DNA of 64,000 bases from Synechococcus sp. PCC 7336 (GTDB taxonomy: Bacteria > Cyanobacteriota > Cyanobacteriia > Thermostichales > PCC-7336), in the NCBI RefSeq assembly GCF_000332275.1, contig NZ_CM001776.1:2128789-2192788 (forward strand), in the 5' to 3' direction. Both the position numbers and the translations under genes were made by a program. Shown here piece after piece: positions 44,850-53,039 of the stretch. How positions within the stretch are numbered: the stretch's first letter is position 1; each line of letters starts with the position of its first letter. The notes beneath the pieces were generated by a model. It had not been told where the DNA came from. It did not search any database and worked only from the letters and a program-made list of their open reading frames with translations.

Positions 44850-45842
44850 CTATCGATTGCCCGAAGCAAGGGGGGGTTCGACAAACACGCCCATTTGACG
44901 GAACTTGTGGTATCGCTGCTCGCGCAACTGTCTGCCGCTGAGAGCAGATAATTCATTGAGATGGCGAATCCAGGCTTGTTTGAGGGTTTCGGCAGCTTCT
45001 AGTGGGGCACGGTGGGCACCGCCAATGGGTTCTGGCAAAATTTCGTCAATCACCCCCAAACCCTCGAGATCTCGGGCGGTAATTTTGAGGGCCTGGGCGG
45101 CACGGCCCGCCTTACTGGCGTCCTTCCATAAAATAGCGGCGCATCCTTCGGGCGAAATCACCGAATAGACAGAATGTTCGAACATCAAGATGCGATTGCC
45201 AACGCCAATGGCCAGTGCTCCCCCCGACCCCCCTTCGCCAATGACGGTACAAATCACCGGCACTTCCACCTGAAATAGCTCCCGTAGGTTAACGGCGATC
45301 GCCTCCCCTTGACCCGTCTGTTCCGCCTCAATGCCCGGATAAGCCCCAGGCGTATCGATCAGGGTCAAGATGGGCAGAGAAAAGCGATCGGCATGTTGAA
45401 TTAAACGCAGGGCTTTGCGATAGCCGCCGGGGTTGGGCATGCCAAAATTGCGCAGCACGTTGTCTTTGGTATCGCGACCTTTTTGATGTCCCATCACCAC
45501 CACCGGGCGCTCGGCCAAGCGGGCTAGGCCCACGACCAAAGCAGGGTCGTCACAACCGTGGCGATCGCCGTGCAGCTCGAACCAATCGTCGCAGATGGTC
45601 TGAATGTAGTCGAGGGTACTGGGGCGACGGGGATGGCGAGCCACCTGCAGCCGCTGAGCGGGAGACAGGCGCAGAAAGATTTCCTTGCGCAATTCGGCGG
45701 CCCGATGTTCGAGCTGCTGAATTTGCTCGGAGGCTTCCAGTTCGTTATCCTCTGCCAGCGCGCGGATCTCTTCAATTCGCTGTTCTAGATCGGCAACGGG
45801 TTTTTCGAAGCTCAACAACAGGCGATCGGATGACTTCGTCAT
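44850..45842 (-). CDS. accA: Acetyl-CoA carboxylase carboxyltransferase subunit alpha
   Basis: A 330-residue subunit that with AccD transfers the carboxyl from biotin to acetyl-CoA in the first step of fatty acid synthesis. [18 protein letters not shown] starts the protein; [78 protein letters not shown] and [15 protein letters not shown] are family blocks. A longer frame runs to 45962, but ATG at 45840-45842 matches the family start. Confidence 0.96.
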   Translation of the reverse strand: MTKSSDRLLLSFEKPVADLEQRIEEIRALAEDNELEASEQIQQLEHRAAELRKEIFLRLSPAQRLQVARHPRRPSTLDYIQTICDDWFELHGDRHGCDDPALVVGLARLAERPVVVMGHQKGRDTKDNVLRNFGMPNPGGYRKALRLIQHADRFSLPILTLIDTPGAYPGIEAEQTGQGEAIAVNLRELFQVEVPVICTVIGEGGSGGALAIGVGNRILMFEHSVYSVISPEGCAAILWKDASKAGRAAQALKITARDLEGLGVIDEILPEPIGGAHRAPLEAAETLKQAWIRHLNELSALSGRQLREQRYHKFRQMGVFVEPPLASGNR

Positions 45843-45992
45843 ATGGATAGCAACTTGAGTGACTGCAGGCCCCCACCTATCTAGAATAAGCCAGTGACTG
45901 TCAGCTAGTAGGATGGCAATCGTAACCCTGTTATCGAGCTGCGGCCATTGGGATGGAAGCAAAGGGCATAGGAACCAGTGCTGAGGCTAACC

Positions 45993-46778
45993 TCACTCCA
46001 GCTCGTCGGGATTCACCCCCAGAGAACGGAGATACGCCAACAGTTTCTCTTTCTCCTGACGTTCCTGCTCCAGTAACGACTCTGCCTGCTCGGCCCGCTG
46101 ACGCTCCCAAGCCGCCGTCTCCGTATCGGTGGGAATCCAATCCCCAGCGCTGCTGTACCAGCGCAACCAAGCCCGCTCGATTCCCTCGTATTCCCCCTGC
46201 CAAACCCCCAGCCCCAAGTCCAGTGCTGGTATCCAGAGTCGCCGTTCCGCGATCTCCAATGGCCGATAGCTTCCCCCCACTAACTCGAACGCCCTCAACT
46301 GGTCCGTATAGCGATCGAACACCACGTAGTAGGGCACTTTTAGGATTTGTTCGTACACCTCCCACTTGGTGGGAGGACGGTCGGCCTGACGCTCGGTTGC
46401 ACCCAAATCTTCCCGCTCCGTGCCGGGGGATAGCAGTTCGACCACCACAGAGGGACTCACCCTTTCCTGCCAAATGACATAGCTCAGTCGCAGGTCAGCT
46501 CCGCCATACAGGCGGGGGACGCCCAAGACCAAAAACCAGTCGGGTCGCTTGTGCCAGAGGGGATGGTGGATGTCGTAATAGAGGTTGAGGTCCGTGCCGG
46601 TAAAGCGGTTGTCTGGTGCGTATTGGGAGAGGCGCAGGGTGGCACTCAAAAGCTGGGGTTGCAGGTTGTGAAATTCGTCAGGCAAACCGGGTTCTGCGGA
46701 ATCTTCGCTGGGAAGATCGTACATGCTGGGCAGGGGGTTTCGCTGGTACTGCGGCAGGGAAGGTTTGGCGGCGGTCAT
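45993..46778 (-). CDS. Uma2 family protein, array copy 1 (no heptad insert)
   Basis: A 261-residue Uma2/DUF820 protein with a PD-(D/E)XK-like core: LPDEFHNLQPQLLSATLRLS, KRPDWFLVLGVPRL, SPSVVVELLSPGTEREDLG, and VPYYVVFDRYTD. A C-terminal coiled-coil follows (ERQRAEQAESLLEQERQEKE) and the end is SLGVNPDELE. This is the most distal of three tandem copies; it has no extra 21-bp repeats. N-terminal details (EDSAEPG, ATERQAD) agree with copy 3 rather than copy 2, indicating gene conversion. The family's role is unknown. Confidence 0.85.
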   Translation of the reverse strand: MTAAKPSLPQYQRNPLPSMYDLPSEDSAEPGLPDEFHNLQPQLLSATLRLSQYAPDNRFTGTDLNLYYDIHHPLWHKRPDWFLVLGVPRLYGGADLRLSYVIWQERVSPSVVVELLSPGTEREDLGATERQADRPPTKWEVYEQILKVPYYVVFDRYTDQLRAFELVGGSYRPLEIAERRLWIPALDLGLGVWQGEYEGIERAWLRWYSSAGDWIPTDTETAAWERQRAEQAESLLEQERQEKEKLLAYLRSLGVNPDELE

Positions 46779-46863
46779 GGGCTGTGCTGCAGGGGGATTG
46801 GCAGAAATAGAGGGGATTTGGCCCTATTGTAACTGGGGGGATTCTGAGGGCGATCGCCTTCCA

Positions 46864-46894
46864 TCAGCTCAGCAACAGCGAGTCATGCGAGAGG
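46864..46894 (-). repeat. Duplicated 3' tail of the ABC ATPase gene, copy 1
   Basis: These 31 bases repeat the last nine codons and stop of the ABC ATPase gene (48867-48897), with one mismatch. The same tail recurs at 47834-47864. Each marks an edge of the tandem duplication unit that carries a Uma2 gene. Confidence 0.85.
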
Positions 46895-46908
46895 ACAAGG
46901 AAGCAGTG

Positions 46909-47748
46909 CTAAGGCCGACCTCGCTCCAGCTCGTCGGGATCCACCCCCAAAGAGCGGAGGTAGGCCAACAAGTTCTCTTTATCCTGACGCTCTTGCTCGA
47001 GCAACGACTCTGCTTGTTCGGCCCGCTGTTGCTGTTGCTCGGCCCGCTGTTGCTGCTGCTCGGCCCGCTGACGCTCCCAAGCCGCCGTCTCCGTATCGGT
47101 GGGAATCCAATCCCCAGCACTGCTGTACCAGCGCAACCAAGCCCGCTCGATTCCCTCGTATTCCCCCTGCCAAACCCCCAGCCCCAAGTCCAGTGCTGGT
47201 ATCCAGAGTCGCCGTTCCGCGATCTCCAATGGCTGATAGCTTCCCCCCACTAACTCAAACGCCCTCAACTGGTCCGTATAGCGATCGAACACCACGTAGT
47301 AGGGCACTTTTAGGATTTGTTCGTACACCTCCCACTTGGTCGGAGGACGGTCGGCCTGACGCTCGGTTTCACCCAAGTCTTCCCGCTCCGTGCCGGGAGA
47401 TAGCAGTTCGACCACCACAGAGGGACTCACCCTTTCCTGCCAAATGACATAGCTCAGTCGCAGGTCCGCTCCGCCATACAGGCGGGGGACGCCCAAGACC
47501 AAAAACCAGTCGGGTCGCTTGTGCCAGAGGGGATGGCGGATGTCGTAATAGAGGTTGAGATCCGTGCCGGTAAAGCGGTTGTCTGGTGCGTATTGGGAGA
47601 GGCGCAGGGTGGCACTCAAAAGCTGGGGTTGCAGGTTGTGAAATTCGTCAGGCAAACCGGGTTCTGCGGGATCTTCGCTGGGAAGATCGTACATGCTGGG
47701 CAGGGGGTTGTGCTGGTACTGCGGCAGGGAAGGTTTGGCGGCGGTCAT
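46909..47748 (-). CDS. Uma2 family protein, array copy 2 (two heptad units)
   Basis: A 279-residue paralogue nearly identical to copies 1 and 3. It differs at EDPAEPG, YQHNPLPS, DIRHPLW, GETERQAD and GSYQPLE. Its C-terminal coiled coil holds two RAEQQQQ heptads encoded by 21-bp units at 47019-47060. The end is DPDELERGRP, shared with copy 3 but not copy 1. It has its own start with the same upstream sequence as the other copies, so all three may be expressed alike. Confidence 0.85.
   Translation of the reverse strand: MTAAKPSLPQYQHNPLPSMYDLPSEDPAEPGLPDEFHNLQPQLLSATLRLSQYAPDNRFTGTDLNLYYDIRHPLWHKRPDWFLVLGVPRLYGGADLRLSYVIWQERVSPSVVVELLSPGTEREDLGETERQADRPPTKWEVYEQILKVPYYVVFDRYTDQLRAFELVGGSYQPLEIAERRLWIPALDLGLGVWQGEYEGIERAWLRWYSSAGDWIPTDTETAAWERQRAEQQQQRAEQQQQRAEQAESLLEQERQDKENLLAYLRSLGVDPDELERGRP
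47019..47060 (-). repeat. 21-bp in-frame tandem repeat, two units
   Basis: Unit CGGCCCGCTGTTGCTGyTGCT encodes RAEQQQQ on the minus strand. Two units here, five in copy 3, none in copy 1. This is the main length difference among the Uma2 paralogues. Confidence 0.9.
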
Positions 47749-47833
47749 GGGCTGTGCTGCAGGGGGATTGGCAGAAATAGAGGGGATTTGGCCCTATTGT
47801 AACTGGGGGGATTCTGAGGGCGATCGCCTTCCA

Positions 47834-47864
47834 TCAGCTCAGCAACAGCGAGTCATGCGAGAGG
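47834..47864 (-). repeat. Duplicated 3' tail of the ABC ATPase gene, copy 2
   Basis: The same 31-base tail of the ABC ATPase gene as at 46864-46894, here between Uma2 copies 2 and 3. The distances between the three tails are 970 and 1033 bp; the 63-base difference equals three 21-bp units. Confidence 0.85.
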
Positions 47865-47878
47865 ACAAGGAAGCAGTG

Positions 47879-48781
47879 CTAAGGCCGACCTCGCTCCAGC
47901 TCGTCGGGATCCACCCCCAAAGAGCGGAGGTAGGCCAACAAGTTCTCTTTATCCTGACGCTCTTGCTCCAGCAACGACTCTGCTTGTTCGGCCCGCTGTT
48001 GCTGCTGCTCGGCCCGCTGTTGCTGCTGCTCGGCCCGCTGTTGCTGCTGCTCGGCCCGCTGTTGCTGCTGCTCGGCCCGCTGTTGCTGCTGCTCGGCCCG
48101 CTGACGCTCCCAAGCCGCCGTCTCCGTATCGGTGGGAATCCAATCCCCAGCACTGCTGTACCAGCGCAACCAAGCCCGCTCGATTCCCTCGTATTCCCCC
48201 TGCCAAACCCCCAGCCCCAAGTCCAGTGCTGGTATCCAGAGTCGCCGTTCCGCGATCTCCAATGGCCGATAGCTTCCCCCCACTAACTCGAACGCTCTCA
48301 ACTGGTCCGTATAGCGATCGAACACCACGTAGTAGGGCACTTTTAGGATTTGTTCGTACACCTCCCACTTGGTGGGAGGACGGTCGGCCTGACGCTCGGT
48401 TGCACCCAAATCTTCCCGCTCCGTGCCGGGGGATAGCAGTTCGACCACCACAGAGGGACTCACCCTTTCCTGCCAAATGACATAGCTCAGTCGCAGGTCA
48501 GCTCCGCCATACAGGCGGGGGACGCCCAAGACCAAAAACCAGTCGGGTCGCTTGTGCCAGAGGGGATGGTGGATGTCGTAATAGAGGTTGAGGTCCGTGC
48601 CGGTAAAGCGGTTGTCTGGTGCGTATTGGGAGAGGCGCAGGGTGGCACTCAAAAGCTGGGGTTGCAGGTTGTGAAATTCGTCAGGCAAACCGGGTTCTGC
48701 GGAATCTTCGCTGGGAAGATCGTACATGCTGGGCAGGGGGTTTCGCTGGTACTGCGGCAGGGAAGGTTTGGCGGCGGTCAT
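47879..48781 (-). CDS. Uma2 family protein, array copy 3 (five heptad units)
   Basis: A 300-residue Uma2 paralogue whose N-terminal 220 residues agree with copy 1 and C-terminal end with copy 2. Its coiled-coil segment holds five RAEQQQQ heptads from a 21-bp repeat at 47989-48093, which should lengthen a helical stalk after the nuclease-like core. It lies 86 bases downstream of the ABC ATPase stop on the same strand and could receive read-through from that operon. Confidence 0.86.
   Translation of the reverse strand: MTAAKPSLPQYQRNPLPSMYDLPSEDSAEPGLPDEFHNLQPQLLSATLRLSQYAPDNRFTGTDLNLYYDIHHPLWHKRPDWFLVLGVPRLYGGADLRLSYVIWQERVSPSVVVELLSPGTEREDLGATERQADRPPTKWEVYEQILKVPYYVVFDRYTDQLRAFELVGGSYRPLEIAERRLWIPALDLGLGVWQGEYEGIERAWLRWYSSAGDWIPTDTETAAWERQRAEQQQQRAEQQQQRAEQQQQRAEQQQQRAEQQQQRAEQAESLLEQERQDKENLLAYLRSLGVDPDELERGRP
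47989..48093 (-). repeat. 21-bp in-frame tandem repeat, five units
   Basis: Five near-perfect units of CGGCCCGCTGTTGCTGCTGCT, each encoding RAEQQQQ. Repeat purity is high, which suggests recent expansion and a potential for phase-neutral length variation, because 21 is a multiple of three. Confidence 0.93.
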
Positions 48782-48866
48782 GGGCTGTGCTGCAGGGGGA
48801 TTGGCAGAAATAGAGGGGATTTGGCCCTATTGTAACTGGGGGGATTCTGAGGGCGATCGCCTTCCA

Positions 48867-49661
48867 TCAGCTCAGCAACAGCGAGTCATTCGAGAGGGCT
48901 TCGCCGCGCAATTGTTCGAACATGCGCAATAGGTCGGGTACGTCCAAACTGGCCCGTTCTGCCCCCGACACGTCGAAAACGATACGACCCTCGTGCAGCA
49001 TTAGGGTGCGATCGCCCAAGTCCAATGCCTGCCGCATACTGTGGGTCACCATCAAGGTGGTCAGTCCCTTTTCGGCCACGATCGCCCGCGTCAAGTCGGC
49101 GACGTAGACAGCAGTTTTGGGATCGAGGGCGGCAGTGTGTTCGTCCAGCAATAAAATCTCGCGATTGGCTAGGGTGGCCATGAGTAAACTGACCGCCTGC
49201 CGCTGACCGCCCGAGAGTAGCCCCATGCGATCGCCGAGGCGATTTTCCAGGCCCAAGTCGAGCCGTTCGAGATGGCTGCGAAATTCCACCATCATACGGC
49301 GGTTGAGGGCTCGCCCGAGCGAGCGCCGCTGGCCCCGCCGGTAGGCTAGGGCCATATTTTCGGCAAGGGTGAGATGGGCGCAGGAGCCTGCCAGGGGATC
49401 TTGAAAGACGCGGGCCACTAGGCGGGCGCGTTTGGGGGCGGGCCAGCGGGTGACATCGCGACCGGCGATGGTGATGCTGCCGCGATCGCAGGCGATATCT
49501 CCGGCAATGGCCCCCAATAAAGTGGATTTGCCTGCGCCGTTACTGCCAATCACCGTGACGAACTGGCCGGAGGGGATGGTCAGACTCATCCCCTGCAGCG
49601 CCCGCGTTTCCATTGGGGTGCCGGGATTGAAGGTGACCTGGAGGTGCTCTGCCGAAATCAC
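48867..49661 (-). CDS. ABC transporter ATP-binding protein (COG1101 type)
   Basis: A 264-residue ATPase. Walker A GSNGAGKST is at about residues 39-47; the signature is LLSGGQRQAVSL; Walker B with D-loop is ILLLDEHTAALDPKT; the switch His is in MVTHSMRQALD. A longer frame reaches 50192, but GTG at 49659-49661 overlaps the permease stop by 4 bases (GTGA) and has AAGGAAAC upstream. It is third in an operon: lipoprotein, permease, ATPase. The last nine codons are duplicated downstream between the Uma2 genes. Confidence 0.9.
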   Translation of the reverse strand: MISAEHLQVTFNPGTPMETRALQGMSLTIPSGQFVTVIGSNGAGKSTLLGAIAGDIACDRGSITIAGRDVTRWPAPKRARLVARVFQDPLAGSCAHLTLAENMALAYRRGQRRSLGRALNRRMMVEFRSHLERLDLGLENRLGDRMGLLSGGQRQAVSLLMATLANREILLLDEHTAALDPKTAVYVADLTRAIVAEKGLTTLMVTHSMRQALDLGDRTLMLHEGRIVFDVSGAERASLDVPDLLRMFEQLRGEALSNDSLLLS

Positions 49662-50566
49662 GAGACAGTTTCCTTGCGGCGGAGGAGCTTGAGGGGGTTG
49701 CGGGCGTTGGGTAAGACGAGGGCTAGGGTGACTAAGACGGCGGTGACGAGGTTGAGATCCTGAGCTTGCAGGCCGATCGCATCCACATTCAGGGCAAAGG
49801 CCACCACAATGCGATACACAATCGACCCCGCCACTGCCCCCGTAGTGGACAGCCACACCCATCCCCCCGGCAATAGCGATTCCCCAATAATGACTGCGGC
49901 TAAGCCAAACACAATCGTGCCCACTCCCATCGTTACGTCGGCAAATCCAAAGGTTTGGGCAAACAGTGCCCCTCCGAGTGCCACCAACCCGTTGCTGAGG
50001 CCCATGCCCAACAGCGTGGCTGCACCAGTGGAAATGCCTTGGGCGCGAGCCATGCGCGGATTGGCTCCGGTGGCGCGCATGGCTAATCCCATTTCGGTGG
50101 CTAAAAACCAATCGGTGGCGAATTTGGCGGCGATCGCGATCGCCAGCAAGACGAACAGTTCGATATAGCGCTCGGGCAGCCAATCTCCCCAACGTTCGAG
50201 GGGAGTGTAAAGGGTGGATTGTCTCAACAGCGCTACATTCGGTCGCCCCATGACCCGCAAGTTAATCGAATAGAGCGAAATCATCGTCAGGATGCTAGCC
50301 AGTAAGTTAAGGATTTTGAGCTGGACGTTGAGCCAAGCGGTGACTAACCCGGCGATCGCCCCGGCCAGTATCGCCAGTGCCGTTGCCGCATAAGGGTTCC
50401 AGCCCCCCACAATCAGGGTGGCGGCGACTGCGCCCCCCAAGGCAAAACTGCCATCTACGGTCAAATCGGGAAAGTCCAGCACCCGAAAGGACAGATATAC
50501 CCCCAGCGCCACCAGACCGAAAATCAATCCGGTCTCGATCGCCCCTACCAGTGCCGTCCAGCTCAC
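49658..50566 (-). CDS. ABC transporter permease (COG4120 type)
   Basis: A 302-residue permease of about eight to nine membrane helices, in the branched-chain amino acid permease superfamily. Family blocks: GLIFGLVALGVYLSFRVLDF, FPDLTVDGSFALGGAVAA, AGLVTAWLNVQLKILNLLA, EMGLAMRATGANPRMARAQG and GLSNGLVALGGALFAQTFGF. COG4120 permeases act with COG2984 lipoproteins; some relatives (TrpXYZ) are implicated in aromatic amino acid uptake. The start lies 10 bases after the lipoprotein gene stop. Confidence 0.9.
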   Translation of the reverse strand: MSWTALVGAIETGLIFGLVALGVYLSFRVLDFPDLTVDGSFALGGAVAATLIVGGWNPYAATALAILAGAIAGLVTAWLNVQLKILNLLASILTMISLYSINLRVMGRPNVALLRQSTLYTPLERWGDWLPERYIELFVLLAIAIAAKFATDWFLATEMGLAMRATGANPRMARAQGISTGAATLLGMGLSNGLVALGGALFAQTFGFADVTMGVGTIVFGLAAVIIGESLLPGGWVWLSTTGAVAGSIVYRIVVAFALNVDAIGLQAQDLNLVTAVLVTLALVLPNARNPLKLLRRKETVS

Positions 50567-50575
50567 CCGACCCCT

Positions 50576-51619
50576 CTATTCCGCTTCTCGCATAATCGCA
50601 TCCGCTCGCGCCAGCACTGCGGCGGGGATATCCACTCCCATCGCCGCCGCCGCCTCGAGGTCGATCGCCAGTTCGAGTCGATCGATCGACTGTACTGCAA
50701 TAGTGCCGGGATCTTCCCCCTCCAGTACCCGCACCACAATTGCCCCCGTTTGGCGACCGACATCGTAATAGTCGAACCCCAGCGCGGCGATCGCCCCCCG
50801 CGCGACTGAATCAGTATCTCCTGCAAAGACGGGCAGTTGATTTTCTCGACCCACTAACACCACAGACTCGAAGGCTGAAATCACCGTATTATCTGTCGGT
50901 ACGTAGATGGCATCGCTGCGGCCCACCAAACTTTCGGCTGCTGCGGCCACATCGCTCGATCGCGCAACAGTGGCTTTGACAATATCGAGCCCCCGCTCGG
51001 GGGCTTCGGCCTCCATGAGTTTGACGAGGCTGGCGGAATTATCTTCTCCGGCGTTGAAGATAACCCCAACGGTTTGTGCTGTGGGGACAATTTCGAGCAG
51101 CAGATCGAGTTGAGAGCCAATTGGAGTGAGATCGGTGACGCCTGTGGCATGTCCTCCCGGAATCTCCAGACTATCGACGAGGGAAGCGCCTACGGGATCG
51201 GTGACGGCAGAGAAGATGACGGGAATCTCTCGGGCAGCCGCGACAGCCGCTTGGGCAGAAGGAGTGGCGATCGCCACGATGACATCGGGCTCGTCTCCGA
51301 CAAATTTGCTGGCAATTTGAACAGCGGTGGTGGGGCTGCCTTGGGCACTTTCCCAAGTCCACTGCAGGGTGTCGCCGATAACATAGCCCGAGGCGGCCAA
51401 TTCGTCGCGAATGCCGTCGCGGGCAGCATCGAGGGCAGGGTGTTCCACAATTTGAGTCACCGCCACTGACAGGGTCTCAGTTCCTGCGGCGGGGGTGTTT
51501 GGGGCAGGGGTGCAGGCAGATAGGCTCAACCCGGCGACGACTAAAAGTACAGATGCACTGCGGAGCCGAGGGGGGGCGATCGCGATCGCTGCAAGAATCG
51601 GGGTCAGTCTGGCAATCAT
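50576..51619 (-). CDS. ABC transporter substrate-binding lipoprotein (COG2984 type)
   Basis: A 347-residue exported lipoprotein. A hydrophobic signal ends in a lipobox LSLSAC, followed by a Pro/Ala/Thr-rich linker and a two-lobed periplasmic binding fold (VAVTQIVEHPALDAARDGI, PDVIVAIATPSAQAA, IPVIFSAVTDPVGA, VGVIFNAGEDNSASL, LPVFAGDTDSVARGAIA, LGFDYYDVGRQTGAI). COG2984 members bind amino acids such as Trp, Phe or Tyr in some species; the ligand here is unknown. First gene of the transport operon. Confidence 0.92.
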   Translation of the reverse strand: MIARLTPILAAIAIAPPRLRSASVLLVVAGLSLSACTPAPNTPAAGTETLSVAVTQIVEHPALDAARDGIRDELAASGYVIGDTLQWTWESAQGSPTTAVQIASKFVGDEPDVIVAIATPSAQAAVAAAREIPVIFSAVTDPVGASLVDSLEIPGGHATGVTDLTPIGSQLDLLLEIVPTAQTVGVIFNAGEDNSASLVKLMEAEAPERGLDIVKATVARSSDVAAAAESLVGRSDAIYVPTDNTVISAFESVVLVGRENQLPVFAGDTDSVARGAIAALGFDYYDVGRQTGAIVVRVLEGEDPGTIAVQSIDRLELAIDLEAAAAMGVDIPAAVLARADAIMREAE

Positions 51620-51811
51620 GGTTAGGCCGGAGTTGATTCGGTTATACCCCAGATTGGGGATGTTCTTAGCAGGGGAATCTGCGTTTCAACTGCGATCCCC
51701 AAAATCTAAAGGCTTTATTGAGCCATAGTGGTGACTCATTTAAAGGTCGGCCATAATAGTGCCAAAGTGGCCCCAACAGGGGTCGATTACTCCATATTTA
51801 TGGTGACCGCT

Positions 51812-52216
51812 ATGGACAAGGTCAGAATATACACCATCAAGCGCCAGTTGGGACTGCCCAGGTGCCAGCCAATTCTCGATGCTTGTAACGAGCTGAGAAT
51901 TCCGGTGAAGACGGCTAGCAGCACGTTAACGAAGGCACAGGCGTTACAGGTGGTGGAGTGGCTGCAGGCGGAGACTGCGAAGCAAAAGGTCCAGCCTACG
52001 GCGGCTCCCGATCGGGGCAGTAATGGTGCGCCGGAAATCTATAAGAATGGCAATCGCTCGTTTATGTTGAAGGTGACTGGCCTGAAGGGGGCGGGAATGC
52101 GCAAGGCGGTGATGAATATATCGGTGCCGTTTGGTCGTTTGGGGGCTGAGATTCAGCGGCTGAATCGGTCGAATGCAAAGATTTTAGAGGTGAATACGGT
52201 TTGGTCGGACAAATGA
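51812..52216 (+). CDS. IF2N-like / CpcD-like two-domain protein
   Basis: A 134-residue protein with two recognisable halves. Residues 3-52 (KVRIYTIKRQLGLP, ILDACNELRIPVKTASST) match the IF2_N-type domain found at the start of translation initiation factor IF-2. Residues 80-131 (RSFMLKVTGLKGAGMRKAVM, NISVPFGRLGAEIQRLNRSN, AKILEV) match the CpcD phycobilisome-linker domain, also seen at the N-terminus of cyanobacterial FNR. A Gln/Ala/Pro linker joins them. ATG at 51812 has GGTGA five bases upstream; earlier in-frame starts exist. No phycobilisome gene is adjacent. Role unknown. Confidence 0.7.
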   Translation: MDKVRIYTIKRQLGLPRCQPILDACNELRIPVKTASSTLTKAQALQVVEWLQAETAKQKVQPTAAPDRGSNGAPEIYKNGNRSFMLKVTGLKGAGMRKAVMNISVPFGRLGAEIQRLNRSNAKILEVNTVWSDK

Positions 52217-52321
52217 TCTGTGCGGAGAGGCGCCCTCGATCGGTTTCCTACACCTAAGAATTAAATAGGATTTCGCAACTCCATTTGCTAGGATTGTGAG
52301 GCTATCTATGGAACGTCACAC

Positions 52322-52828
52322 TTGACTAAAGCTGTCGAGATACCCCCGACCGTTGATGTCTTCTTGCAAGAGCTTGCCACCATTCAACAAGCGGGGCCAA
52401 AGCGTATTGCTATTCTGGGAAGTCGCCACGTCCCCATTACCCATCAATACTTGATTGAAATGCTCAGCTACGCGCTGGCATTAACGGGCAACCGCATGCT
52501 CACTTCGGGGGCTCAAGGGACCAATTCTGCCGCTATTCGAGGCGCTATGCGGGCAGACGAGGGCGCGCTGACCGTGATTTTGCCCCAAAGTCTAGACAAG
52601 CAGCCCGCAGAGTCGCGCGCCCAGCTCGAAAGCGTGATGCACTTGGTGGAGCATCCCGAAAATGACCATCTGTCGCTGGCTGAGGCCAGCTCCCTCTGCA
52701 ATACCGAAATTATTAGTAAGTGCCAGCAGCTCATTTGCTTTGCGTTCCACGACAGTACCACCCTGCAAGAAGCCTGCGCCTATGCTGAAGACCAACATAA
52801 AGTGGTGACGCTGTTTTACTTCGATTGA
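52322..52828 (+). CDS. DprA/SLOG-like Rossmann protein
   Basis: A 168-residue protein with the nucleotide-binding Rossmann fold of the DprA/LOG superfamily: KRIAILGSRHVPITHQYLIE, then MLTSGAQGTNSAAIRGAM (SGxxxG phosphate loop), ALTVILPQSLDKQP and CNTEIISKCQQLICFAFHD. It lacks the winged-helix of full DprA, so it is not an orthodox DNA-processing protein. Family members bind nucleotides or process them; role unknown. The frame begins at TTG 52322, since the nearer ATG at 52308 hits a stop after five codons. Confidence 0.7.
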   Translation: MTKAVEIPPTVDVFLQELATIQQAGPKRIAILGSRHVPITHQYLIEMLSYALALTGNRMLTSGAQGTNSAAIRGAMRADEGALTVILPQSLDKQPAESRAQLESVMHLVEHPENDHLSLAEASSLCNTEIISKCQQLICFAFHDSTTLQEACAYAEDQHKVVTLFYFD

Positions 52829-53039
52829 ATTTGTAGTTTGACGATAGGATTCCCCTGCTGTGCAAAAGACCGATTGAGCGCACTGTGCTGATGGGCGTTG
52901 AGTTGTCCTGGGAAAGTGGAATTGAACTCGCGATCGCGATAAATTGGGGTTTCGACAGTCGTCCGCAACCCCATCGTCAGACGGCAGTGTCGAACAGCCC
53001 AGTGGTAAAGCGCATCGCCCGATCTTGGGGAGCCCAGAC

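Noticed and set aside
45951-45962. Extended N-terminus of AccA from 45962
   Set aside because: The extra 40 residues are not part of the family; ATG at 45842 matches the usual start.
47989-48093. Regularly spaced repeats resembling a short CRISPR array
   Set aside because: Units are contiguous with no spacers, have a 21-bp period and lie in frame inside a Uma2 gene.
46551-48932. Repeated plus-strand frames over the Uma2 array
   Set aside because: They recur only because the Uma2 genes are duplicated; the minus-strand frames carry the family motifs.
52944-52990. tmRNA-like GGTTTCGACAG
   Set aside because: No tRNA-like ends or tag frame accompany it; the match is short and lies in the pyrR leader.
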